Notes under the pieces: model-generated | What the model saw: only the letters and a program-made list of their open reading frames with translations | Databases searched by the model: none | Told to the model about the DNA's origin: nothing | In this document: piece by piece, positions 55,521-64,000 of the stretch | Position numbering within the stretch: position 1 is the stretch's first letter | Layout of the letters: every line of letters starts with the position of its first letter | Assembly: GCA_001574975.1 (NCBI GenBank) | Contig: KQ965774.1 | Location: 62,001-126,000 of the forward strand | Reading direction: 5' to 3' | Source of the DNA: Gonapodya prolifera JEL478 | Taxonomy: Eukaryota; Monoblepharomycota; Monoblepharidomycetes; Monoblepharidales; Gonapodyaceae | DNA: 64,000 nt | Position numbers and translations under genes: made by a program

Positions 55521-56500
55521 ATTCTCGAAAAGACGGTTGCACGAGCTCCAGTATATCTATCGTAGCGGGAAATGTTTGGCTCAATACAAGAAGACCTCAG
55601 TATTCTTTGACAGGCCATGATACTAATTATAACAATACGGTGGCTCGCAACATTCACTGACGGTACTCGTCGTCCACCCGGGTGGCAAACACTTGTAAAC
55701 GTCCGCCGGCACAGCCAGCTCCCATAAGTATGTCGTAAACTCGCCCTTGACGCATCCAGCACAATTCTGCCACTTATCGGTCTTGACCTAACCCCACGTC
55801 CCGTCCGCCGCCATCTCGTGCACGTAGACTTGATACTTCATCACCATGTCGGAGGACCTGAGTGACCCGGGTACTTTAACCGACCATTACGGGTTCGTGT
55901 TTGCAGGAAGCAGGTCCATGACTGCCAGGGCACCGAGGCAGTTGGGACCCATCTCCCGGGAAGTAATCCCAAGTGACCCAGACGGGTTCATCCCTCTTCC
56001 CAAGTTGCGATGATATTGGGAGGGTGCTGACTGGATTGTTTAAGGGGGACTGAGAGATGTGGTTGCGGATAAATTCTCAGCGAACATTTCCTTGTGACTG
56101 GAGGGTCCAATAGTATGACGCAACACGACCTTCTGTCTCTGCAGTATTTTGTGCTGTCACGATGGGAGGACGCCAGGGACTTCCCCCCGGTCGTCTTAGA
56201 ACCGATCGACGTCATAACCACTGCCAGAACGCACACATCACTTGTTCAAAACACTCTATAGCACACTCTACAAGCATTTTCACATGTCATATAGCAGTCA
56301 CGTTGCGTTTTCATCCTATAAATACCAATTTTCGTATACGTACTCGCCCAACAACAGCGCAGCCGACCCGCGGCCGCCGACCGCCCTCCGAAAAAGCACA
56401 TCCGTTCCCGACGTACCGCACGCACGCGTAGGTACACTATCATCTGGGTGTCCATGTCGCTCACCCGGTCTCCCACAGGCGTGTACCAGTACCCACAGGT
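55521..56500. other. Mostly unassigned; holds a possible decayed secreted-protein gene
   Basis: Apart from the Cys-rich fragment at 55670-56010 listed separately, no gene was recognised. The right end is the 3' flank of the membrane protein gene. Confidence 0.4.
55670..56010 (-). pseudogene. Cys/Trp-rich protein fragment (unidentified)
   Basis: The minus strand contains KYQVYVHEMAADGTWG, a TAG, then VKTDKWQNCAGCVKGEFTTY and a tail with paired Cys (VYKCLPPGWTTSTVSECCEP). An upstream piece in another frame has WVTWDYFPGDGSQLPRCPG. The Trp/Cys content resembles fungal secreted proteins, but I cannot name a family. A frameshift and an internal stop suggest decay. Confidence 0.3.
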
Positions 56501-58426
56501 TCATTCTGCACCAACAGCCGACCGCCGTTTCGGCACTTTCCGACTCCTTCCACTGGGTTCCCTTTTCCTACTCGCGCCCCTTACTGCTCCTGTTCCTGCT
56601 CCTGCACCTCCTCCAACCCCTGCTCCCCCACCTTCCTCACCACCGCCCAGCTGATCGCCACCCTCCAACTCCGGCACGTCCGGCCCGTCCCAGGTTTGGC
56701 CCCCGATTCCCGGACTATCCGGAAAGATAAACGCCGATCCCGTATCCGACGCGTCGGAGGAGATGGAGGCGGCGGAGATGTGCCGAGTCTCGGAGGTGGA
56801 AGCGGGGTAAGCGACCGACACCGGGATTGAGCGGCGGGATGGGTTGGAGGGGTGGGATGGGTACGCGTAAGGTTGTTGGGCGAGAGCAGGAGCGGGAGGG
56901 TGAAGTGAGGGGGAGGGTGGGTACGGCCCCGCGCCGGTGATGGGGGAAGGGTTGGTGGGCGAGCGGACTAAGGTGGGTGAGGATGGGGGTGGGAATGTGG
57001 GTGAAGGGTGCAGAGGGAATGAGGTTGGGGATGTGGGAGAGGCGGATACGGCGCGGTACGAGCCTGTGGTGTGGGTACGCAAGACAGGGAGTGGGAGGTG
57101 TACAAGTATACGTACAAGGAGAAATGTCGACGTCAGGGAGGGGTGAGGATCCGGACCGAAAATGGACGGTGGAGGATGACTCACCCGATCCGTCACCAAA
57201 CGCCCCCTTGTTCCTCACTCCCCTCACTCCCCTCACCCCCTTCACTCCCCTCACTGCCCCGCCCACCCCGCCCACCCCGCCCTTCCTTCCCCTCCTCCTC
57301 CTCACCACCACCACCACAGCCCCTACAACAACCAAAGCCACAACCCCAACAACAACAACCACCGAAATCGCAGGTACGGGCACCGACGGCCCCCCGCCGA
57401 CTGCAAGTGATGCGGTGGGCGCGGCGTTTGCGCTTTCGGGTACGAGGGCGGTGGCGGTGGTGGACGTTCCCGTGGTGGACGAGGGGAAGCGGGCAGAGGC
57501 GGGAGTTTGGGAAGAGGGACCGGCGGTGCGCGATTGTGCGATGTAAGCGGTGCCGGATCCCGCGCCCCCGGCCGTGTTTGCGAATGCGGATGCGGATGCG
57601 GATGCGGATGGAAGGGGGAGCGTGGAGTCTCCAGGTGCCCCAGGGTCAGCAACGGGTATAGGTGCTGCTCCATCGGTAGGTACGGCCGGTGGATTGTCAG
57701 TCTGGGCCGGCGGTGGAGGTGGGGATAAGGGTGTTGGAGAAGGGTCGGTAGGAGGTGGCAATGGTGGCGATGGTGGCGATGGTGGCGATGGTGGTGGCGG
57801 TGCTGACGGTGGTGGTGGGGCGGGTGGTGGAGTTGGAGGTGCCGGTGGTGGTGGAGGTGGGGGGCTGTAAGCACAGGGTGAAGTGTGGTGAGAATACTTT
57901 GATAAACATTGATTTCGGGGGAAGCAGCACTCTGTGATTGTCGGCACAGTCCTCCGCCAAGAATCCTGTCCGCCAATAACACCCGTCCGCCCACCCCCGA
58001 CCTCTCCCCCTCTCCGCGTGTGTGGATAAACGCGAGTAGAAGTGCACTCGAATGAATGTCCGATGCTATGGTGGGGGTCACTTCACCATTGTCGGCACAG
58101 CACTCCGACACCCAACCATCCGCACCATCAACCCCGCTTGCCTACTCTACTCACGGTGGCGGAGGTGGTGGAGGTGGAGGAGGTCTCGGAGGCGGAGGCG
58201 GAGGTGAGGGCGGCGGTGGCTCGCTGCACCACGGCGACGGTGGCCAGCACCACTGCCTTGCGCCCAATCTGGCGGCATCTCTCGCTGCGACTGCGTTTCC
58301 AGTTCTTTGTACGCGTGCATCCGTTGCGATTGCGGGAGTGGCGAGGATGGCGACCAAGAAGAGTGCAATCCACATCCACGCGAACGTCCACGTCCACGTC
58401 ATCGCCGCAGCCCGTCGCCGCGCCAT
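56501..58426 (-). CDS. Single-pass membrane protein with proline-rich ectodomain
   Basis: Exons 58426-58155, 57864-57185 and 57063-56501 splice in frame (1515 nt, 504 aa; introns 290 and 121 nt). The N-terminus has a signal-type segment (about residues 10-34; MWIALFLVAILATPAIA). A very proline-rich ectodomain (about 65-140, runs of P with S, A, T) and a Ser/Thr/Ala-rich stalk follow. One transmembrane helix at about 256-278 is made almost only of Val, Ala and Gly (VVVVVGVVALVVVGAVVVVV) with an RRRRGRK stop-transfer. The cytosolic tail is rich in Ser/Pro, then Gly, and ends with basic clusters. Such a layout is typical of fungal cell-wall or sensor-type surface proteins (Pro/Ser-rich ectodomain), but no WSC or other named domain is seen. 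Function unknown. Confidence 0.72.
57590..57612 (+). repeat. Short tandem repeat (GCGGAT units) inside the membrane protein gene
   Basis: GCGGATGCGGATGCGGATGC on the plus strand encodes alternating Ser-Ala on the minus strand. A second short array of GATGGTGGC units lies at 57763-57800 and encodes the P-P-S steps of the ectodomain. Confidence 0.7.
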
Positions 58427-59059
58427 CTCCCACACTGCGACTGGTCCAATCGCAGCCGCGAAGCCGACGATGCAGTGACTCGGGCGATTCCTCGAAAGGC
58501 AGAACTGTTATTGTGGCGGGTGAGGACACGGGCCGCAGGACGTGGCTGCGCACCGTGCAGCGTCAAGGTCAGGGACGAGATTCTTCGGCGGGCAGTGAGA
58601 GAGGCGAGGTTGCGCCCTCGCCCATGGTGCCAGGGCTTCTAGTGCGGAAACACAGACCTGCGTGGAGGTGTGCGCAACGCGCGTTGCTGGTGTCTGATGG
58701 CCTCTTTCGCAAGCACCACACCAAGTACACTCAAAACATCCATGTACCACTTCCCGATTCAGCGAGTCACACGTCTGTGTCTGGCAATTGTTTTTTTTGG
58801 GTGGCCGAGCTGTGGCTCTTGACAGTCACGTATCTGCTCTCCCGTCCCCGTTCGTGCGCAACGTATATTTAGACGTGCTCCGATCTCGGCGAGCGACCCT
58901 TTATCGCCGGGCCGCCGGTTGTGTGCTGACATCACATCTCTGCTTCCTTGTGCAGTCTGCCAAGTGACAGGAAAACAGGAGCACACCTCAGCGGTCAGCA
59001 CGGTAGACACATCATGCATTCAAAAAAGGAACTATTTACTTGCGTGGCTGTTGGCGCTC
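58427..59059. other. No recognised gene
   Basis: 5' flank of the membrane protein gene; nothing else was identified. Confidence 0.4.
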
Positions 59060-59645
59060 ACGTTTTCTTTGCGCGATGACGGCTGAGGCGTTTCCAAACA
59101 CTCCATTTTTCCATGCATTGCCAGATGCGCTGCACCCGACTGTCTCACTGGGGGGTTGGAACTGCAGACGGATGGCAGCGATACAGATGGGCGTGGACGT
59201 ACAGTTTCCCTTCCGCTCTTGCTGCAGCCATTGGTCGGGCGGGGGAGGGCGACGCGGTGGAACGGAAGCGAGCACGACATCCCACTCGGCAATGGTGCGC
59301 TCGCAATCAATCTGAGAGGTGGCACAGTGGCGATCAATCACCCCACGAAGGACGACGACTTCCGTGGCTGGTTGACGGTTCAACCCAAGGTCAACATCGT
59401 CCGACTCCTGCTGGCACAAGGCGCATGTGTCACCAACGTTGAGCGCAAATGCTGCTCGAGAGACCGGTGACCGAGAGTTCATACGTACTCTGGAGTCACA
59501 CAAGCACAGTTCCATTCCTCACCCTTGTCCTTCGCTCGAACTCACAAATACCACAACTAGGATTCAGAAGCTCACCGATCTTTTGGCTGCTTCAGAAATG
59601 TGTGTACAGGCGAAAGAAGGAAGGAACCGGTCTTTGTTATCGTGA
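59060..59645 (+). pseudogene. Ankyrin-cassette family fragment
   Basis: The plus strand begins inside the W-Q block (GTADGWQRYRWAWTYSFPSA) and changes frame after GRAG. It continues through GNGALAINLRGGTVAINHPT and KVNIVRLLLAQGACVTNVER, changes frame again, and ends with EFIRTLESHKHSSIPHPCPS, LELTNTTTRIQKLTDLLAAS and a stop at 59645. Leader, first two ankyrin units, coil and SH3 are missing. Confidence 0.65.
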
Positions 59646-60537
59646 GTTCCCATTGAGTGCCATAATCGCAAATGTTTGGTATTGACTAAAGTTTGGACCC
59701 GTTTCAGGCAATTATCAACTTTGACAGCAGCTCTTCCTACCTTCACGGTCGTAGTGCTGCTTTGGCCGAGCGACATGTAACACTTCAGAACCGGAACGCT
59801 GCTTTGACGCGTATTTCCCGGGGATCCTCTTTGCAGCTACCTTGCCCCGCGCCGAGCGTGGTGTGATGGCACTTTGAACTCCCTCTGGACCTTTTTTCCC
59901 GTTTTCCCCTTCGAATGTGAGTATCGCGTACCTCGATCCTGCATCAGTTCGTGCGTTGACCCCCTTCCCGAACTCTCCGTCCAGTAGATACCTTCCAGCG
60001 CCGTCCTCACGCGTCGGGACTGTGATGAGACGTCGCGCACCGGGCTATCGAGTGTAGGATTAGGTATCGGGACGGATGTGACGTGTGGTTGTAGGGAGTG
60101 GTGTAATGGTGCAAAGTCTGGCACAGGCGAGGTGCAGGAGAGCTGGAGGCCTCCAGACTTTGAAGCTGTTCCACCACCCTGCCACCCTGCAACAAGTCCT
60201 TCCATCACTATTCACTCAAACACAACATTGACACGCTCCTGCAGAAGACCACATCCCCTCGCCAGGATTTTCTGCGACAACCGATAGGGTGAAGCCGAGA
60301 TGGGATGGGAACAGGACTGAGTTCAGGAGGAACGGTCGGAAGGGGAAGAGAACCTAGCTGACAGAACCACAAGGGCCGAAGCAGAGGTCGGTTGTTGAAG
60401 CTGATTGAGCCGGTGACGTCAAGCGCCTGTGGTGGCTAGACTCCCGACGTTGGACATGAGCGGGGATGGTGCGCAGAAATCGAATGGTATTGGGCGTCTT
60501 TTGAAACATTAATAGTCAAGACATTGATAAAAATACA
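59646..60537. other. No recognised gene
   Basis: A 123-codon minus-strand frame at 59837-60208 is open but has no recognisable domain. The right end is the 3' flank of the F-box/ankyrin gene. Confidence 0.4.
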
Positions 60538-61764
60538 CTAGAGTATGGGAGAAGGTTTCGAGAATATGTATTGCAATAGTAGGGGGATAAGCGTTGCGTT
60601 CGCAAAATCCAATGGCGTGCGACCGAGCGAATCTGTCACGGAGGGGTTGACGCCTCGCTGCAACAGCAGCTCAACAATTTTGAAGCTGTCTGGTAATATT
60701 GGAAGGTCTCTGCAGGTACCAACGTGCCGTGCGTTGTGATGTACACGCGCTCCCGCCTCCACCGCACACAGGAGGGCGAGACCGCCCTGGGCGTGCACGT
60801 CTGCTCCACGGTTCAGGAGCAGGGTCATCACGTCCAAGTAGCTCCTTTCTGCTGAGTGAATGAGCGCCTGATCGCCTTGGGCGTGCACATCTGCTCCACG
60901 GTCCAAAAGATTCTCCACGATATCGACATGTCGTCCTTTCACGGCCTCGAGGAGGGGAAGTCCATTGTTCGCATTCGGATTGGCGCCAGCGTTGAGCAGA
61001 ATATCCACAAGATACCAATCACCCAACTTTGCAGCATGCGTCAGCGGTTCGACACTATCACCGACAGGTACCTCCACCCCGGACTGGATCAACAATTCCA
61101 CCATTTCAATATGACCTAATACCACCATACGTTGATATGCATTCATATCAACAGTAGCTCCCCAATCCAAAAGCAGTTTCGCAATATGTGGGATATTTTC
61201 CTGCATTGCAGAGGACAATGCGTCATCCAGTTTCTCCCTCGAAAGTCGCCCCTTCTTTATCATGATATCAACGACGTCAATATGACCGCGTCGTACAGCG
61301 TAATATATCGCAGGTCGTGGTGGGGAGAAAATGATATGCGACGGCGGGGTAAAGAAGGGGTAATGGTGGGGCCAGTGATTTGTAAACTGGCACGGATCGG
61401 CTTCGATGGCAGCATTTGCCCCAGCATCAAGCAGGGCTTCACAAACAAGGGCGTTTCCCACTCGAGCGGCTGCTATGAGCGCGGTTTCGCGAGGTGGATG
61501 CTGACTTATAATGTCGATGGTCGCCCGAACACAGGCATACTTCCTCAGAAGCGCACGAATCACATCGGGGTCTGCCCCTCGCCTTCGCACTTCTGCAATA
61601 AGGACATCCTCCGCTCCGTAGTGGGAGAAAGCCCTGCGAGCGATTTCCATGGGACTTCCTAGGAGTGCACGGAATTTGTGGTTGAGAGGGAGGCCCAATC
61701 GTCCGGGAAGGAATTGTCCAACTCGGAGGAGAACTTCGAGCGGGAAGTTGTCGATGGGTATCAT
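60538..61764 (-). CDS. F-box-like/ankyrin repeat protein (single exon)
   Basis: A clean 408-residue frame runs from ATG 61764 to TAG at 60538. Residues 5-45 (FPLEVLLRVGQFLPGRLGLP...FRALLGSP) look like an F-box. About nine classical ankyrin repeats follow: ETALIAAARVGNALVCEALL, AIYYAVRRGHIDVVDIMI, DALSSAMQENIPHIAKLLLD, MVVLGHIEMVELLIQSGVEV, LTHAAKLGDWYLVDILLNAG, LLEAVKGRHVDIVENLLDRG, LIHSAERSYLDVMTLLLNRG, and a final LGRTPLDFANATLIPLLL. These repeats are regular 33-mers, unlike the divergent cassette of the cluster family, so this is a separate ankyrin lineage. F-box/ankyrin proteins can act as SCF substrate receptors. A related F-box fragment lies at 55.4 kb. Confidence 0.85.
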   Translation of the reverse strand: MIPIDNFPLEVLLRVGQFLPGRLGLPLNHKFRALLGSPMEIARRAFSHYGAEDVLIAEVRRRGADPDVIRALLRKYACVRATIDIISQHPPRETALIAAARVGNALVCEALLDAGANAAIEADPCQFTNHWPHHYPFFTPPSHIIFSPPRPAIYYAVRRGHIDVVDIMIKKGRLSREKLDDALSSAMQENIPHIAKLLLDWGATVDMNAYQRMVVLGHIEMVELLIQSGVEVPVGDSVEPLTHAAKLGDWYLVDILLNAGANPNANNGLPLLEAVKGRHVDIVENLLDRGADVHAQGDQALIHSAERSYLDVMTLLLNRGADVHAQGGLALLCAVEAGARVHHNARHVGTCRDLPILPDSFKIVELLLQRGVNPSVTDSLGRTPLDFANATLIPLLLQYIFSKPSPIL

Positions 61765-63117
61765 CCTCGTGGAACAAACGGCCTGCGGATTGGCAATGGC
61801 TGGCCAGACAAGGAGGTCCCGATGTGCAACAGCGGAGCCTCACTCAGCGATTTTTGTGCGTAAGTACATAAGCATAGTGTGGTCTTTTGGGCCGTTTCAG
61901 GTAGCTACTTAATTCATAGTGTGTCTCATTCCATTTCGATCAAGATTTACATGGTTATGAGGGGGCTATATACAAAAAACCTCAGAGACCTCACACACCT
62001 CAAGACCGGAGGTTCGTGAGGGGGACCCCTATTCCGCGCCACTCGTCTAAAAAACGCTATATAGTCTTTAGTACTCTGTAAAGTTTTGGTCCGGATGAGT
62101 GGATGAGATGCCAATGATGTTTGCGACCGGCTGTGAGCGGTGTGATATTGGGAGTGGCTGGCTCTGACACCACGAGCTTCTGCTTGCACGATGAACGATA
62201 AGAGCGCGATGTATTGTTAAAACAGAAGTAACCCATGGCGTCCGAAATTCCCTTCATGAGGAACTGGCGCCGGAACCGGTGATTTTCATCTCGCCCCTCA
62301 CGGTTGAGGATGGATTCAAAGTGTCCAAAATTACTAAATTTAGTGTATTGATACTCTAGCGCCTAAATCGTAGCCCAGTGGCTTTCAAATCAACTGGGAA
62401 GTGTCCACGAGGGGTCCAAAAATGGGTTGGTTTCGACCACCTCCCCCAAGGGTCACCGCCCATCACCAAAAGTCGTTCGACGTCGCCACAAAATGCGTTT
62501 GGGGTGAGGTGGCGTGGAATTTTGGACAAACGTCCTGTACCTCCAGTCTTGAGGCAGTTGCTTTGGTCTTACCTCAATTCTCCGATCACTTTCGCAACCC
62601 ACTTGCACCACGGGCACAGCTGGGCCAAATCGAGAAGAAAAGCTTGAACTAGGTATAGAGCTTTTATTGACCGCTGTATCAGATTCGGTCGGTTTTGTAA
62701 CGATAATTCGCACTCGTCTCAACCCCCAGGTCACACGCTCGTGATCTCTTTCGCTATTCGTCTCGCTCTCAAGCCACACCCTCGTGGTATCTGTCGTCGC
62801 TAACGATCTCTCTCACCTGGTCTCCAGGTCACTCGTCTCAGCTCTCGTCCATCGCTGACCCTAGTCTTTCACGCACTCTGATTCCGTGTCCTCGTCCCCC
62901 AACTCTTGAAACCCTCGCCCGCTCCACCTGACACCGGTTAAGTCCGGCAGCACCGACCGTCACCATCCACCACAACGGCACCAAAGACAGATATTAGATA
63001 AGCAGACTAGCGATGATATTGTTATCGATAGTAAATCGCTGCCAAAAGGGGGGGCCGGAGTCCATCCGCTAATAATATTTCCCCCTTCCACACGAAAAAC
63101 TTCAAGACCAAGTTCGA
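61765..63117. other. Unassigned region
   Basis: A roughly 88-codon plus-strand frame at 62378-62647 (VQKWVGFDHLPQGSPPITK) shows no known domain. The C/T-rich stretch 62690-62960 has repeated TCGTCTC, GGTCACACGCTCGTG and AGGTCACTCGTCTC units and might be a retroelement terminal remnant, but no paired copy is visible. Confidence 0.35.
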
Positions 63118-63590
63118 TGTCCGCCACTCTCGACGCTTAGTTGATTGATGCTGTGGAAGCGGGCAGCGAGGCTGACGTAAAACGGTAGATCGAGGCTGGG
63201 GCGAGTCTGGATGCGAGCAAGGAGTCACACTGCGTGTCAGGGTGGACAATGGACGGTGTGTATTTGAGTGGAAGGAGGACGCGGTGTAGTGCGAGAGTGC
63301 CCTTACGCTGGCAATTCTGCATGGAAGGGTTGCAGTTGGAGGGTTCTGCTGGAGAAGGGCCGGAGTGTCGACGGCGGAGTACAGTGGAGAGTAAGCAACT
63401 TCTACGGCAGTCGGAACTGGACTTCCAACGAATGGTATCAAGAGAGGTGGCTGCTGACAAACAGTTTCCCTTCCGCGTTCGCTGCGGCACTGGGTTGCGG
63501 TGGTTCGTTGACACACTGCGACGGAATTCGACTGTTTCCAGTACATTTTGGAGTAATTGCCATCCTCATCTCCCACCCAGGCTGCGGCCC
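63118..63590 (+). pseudogene. Ankyrin-cassette family member with multiple stops
   Basis: The plus strand starts MSATLDA and then TAG in place of Gln. LIDAVEAGSEADVKR follows, then a second TAG, IEAGASLDAS, a deletion, and the FEWKED block with a third TAG in place of a Glu codon. Frameshifts follow. The W-Q block is readable (SNEWYQERWLLTNSFPSAFA) and similarity ends near 63590 at ISHPG. Confidence 0.65.
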
Positions 63591-63777
63591 ACTAAGGTCA
63601 CCTCTACTCCCCTACCCCCCGACCCGTACAAGTCATGAATACGAGTCCATACACATGCGTTATGGGAGCTATTGCGGAGACCTGTATGAAAGGTATTGAC
63701 CCGAAGTCTGAGAGCGATATACGTTTCGCACATTTGAATCATGTGAAAGCGAAATGGGGAGTCACTCTCGCAACAAC

Positions 63778-64000
63778 CGTGGAGGATGGACGGGAGGCGG
63801 ATGTGAAGCGGCTGATTGAGACAGGCGCAAGCCCGGACGCGCGCAAGATGGTAACGCTGCGAGTGAAGGTAAACAACGGAAGGGGAGGAGTCGACTGGAA
63901 GGAGGACACGGTGGAGTGCGAGAGTGCACTGGTGTTGGCGATTCTGCATGCACATGTCGCGGTGGTTCGCGTGCTGCTGGAGAATGGCGCGAGCGTCGGT
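63778..64000 (+). pseudogene. 5'-truncated, near-identical copy of the 17.8-18.3 kb ankyrin gene (runs off right edge)
   Basis: From about 63778 the plus strand equals the reverse complement of 18319-18098 except for three third-position changes (Arg, Asp and Val codons unchanged). The match begins abruptly at VEDGREADVKRLIETGASPD. The upstream bases are unrelated and no in-frame ATG replaces the missing leader, so this copy lacks a start. The open frame reaches the window edge (VLLENGASVG). Confidence 0.75.

Noticed and set aside
57700-57870. CRISPR-like or satellite array
   Set aside because: The repeats are short, contiguous, and code for Pro/Ser-rich protein on the minus strand; there are no spacers.
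62280-62990. Retrotransposon LTR
   Set aside because: The C/T-rich block with GGTCAC/TCGTCTC units is suggestive, but there is no second LTR, primer-binding site or reverse transcriptase in the window.

Overview
The window looks like nuclear DNA of a eukaryotic microbe, most likely a zoosporic (chytrid-type) fungus. It has short GT-AG introns (about 56-120 nt, many starting GTGAGT), multi-exon genes, F-box, ankyrin, Sel1 and TKL-kinase proteins, and no operons. The lineage is inferred from protein content, not from a marker gene. Assembly gaps lie at 1347-1450, 17286-17833 and 32764-32811, with single ambiguous bases near 32431, 32494, 32701 and 32869.

The dominant feature is a multigene family of about twenty loci across the whole 64 kb. 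Each full copy starts with a divergent ankyrin cassette (leader close to MSATLNAQLIDAVEDGREAD, then ankyrin units, an inserted W-Q-R-x-R-W block and a last ankyrin unit). A conserved phase-2 intron follows, then a heptad-type coiled coil, then a C-terminal module. Splicing by hand gives uninterrupted frames for three ankyrin-coil-SH3 genes (9213-10837, 23333-24754, 41321-42998), one ankyrin-coil-protein kinase gene (38485-40943) and one ankyrin-coil gene with no C-terminal module (53478-54551). The other loci are partial, frameshifted or reduced to relics, which suggests birth-and-death evolution.

Layout: 0.4-8.3 kb holds a tandem array of three SNG1/DUF3533-like membrane protein genes (one with a gap, one broken, one intact) with ankyrin relics between them. 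From 9 to 25 kb lie ankyrin-family genes and pseudogenes with two F-box proteins. From 25 to 29 kb is gene-poor DNA with dispersed repeats. From 29.1 to 34.1 kb is a large gene joining a TKL-like kinase, eight Sel1 repeats and about fifteen NLR-type leucine-rich repeats, each LRR on its own exon. From 34 to 44.7 kb are ankyrin-family members, including the kinase version. From 43.5 to 46.4 kb are fragments of a Fic-domain gene and of a kinesin motor. From 47 to 50 kb is an RGG/low-complexity protein. From 53 to 64 kb are more ankyrin-family loci, a proline-rich single-pass membrane protein and a classical F-box/ankyrin protein.

The region reads as a cluster of modular scaffold or receptor-like genes in which one N-terminal ankyrin cassette is combined with different outputs (SH3, kinase, none), next to a kinase-Sel1-LRR gene. 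Both kinases lack the Arg of the HRD motif (non-RD). A role in recognition or signalling is inference only.
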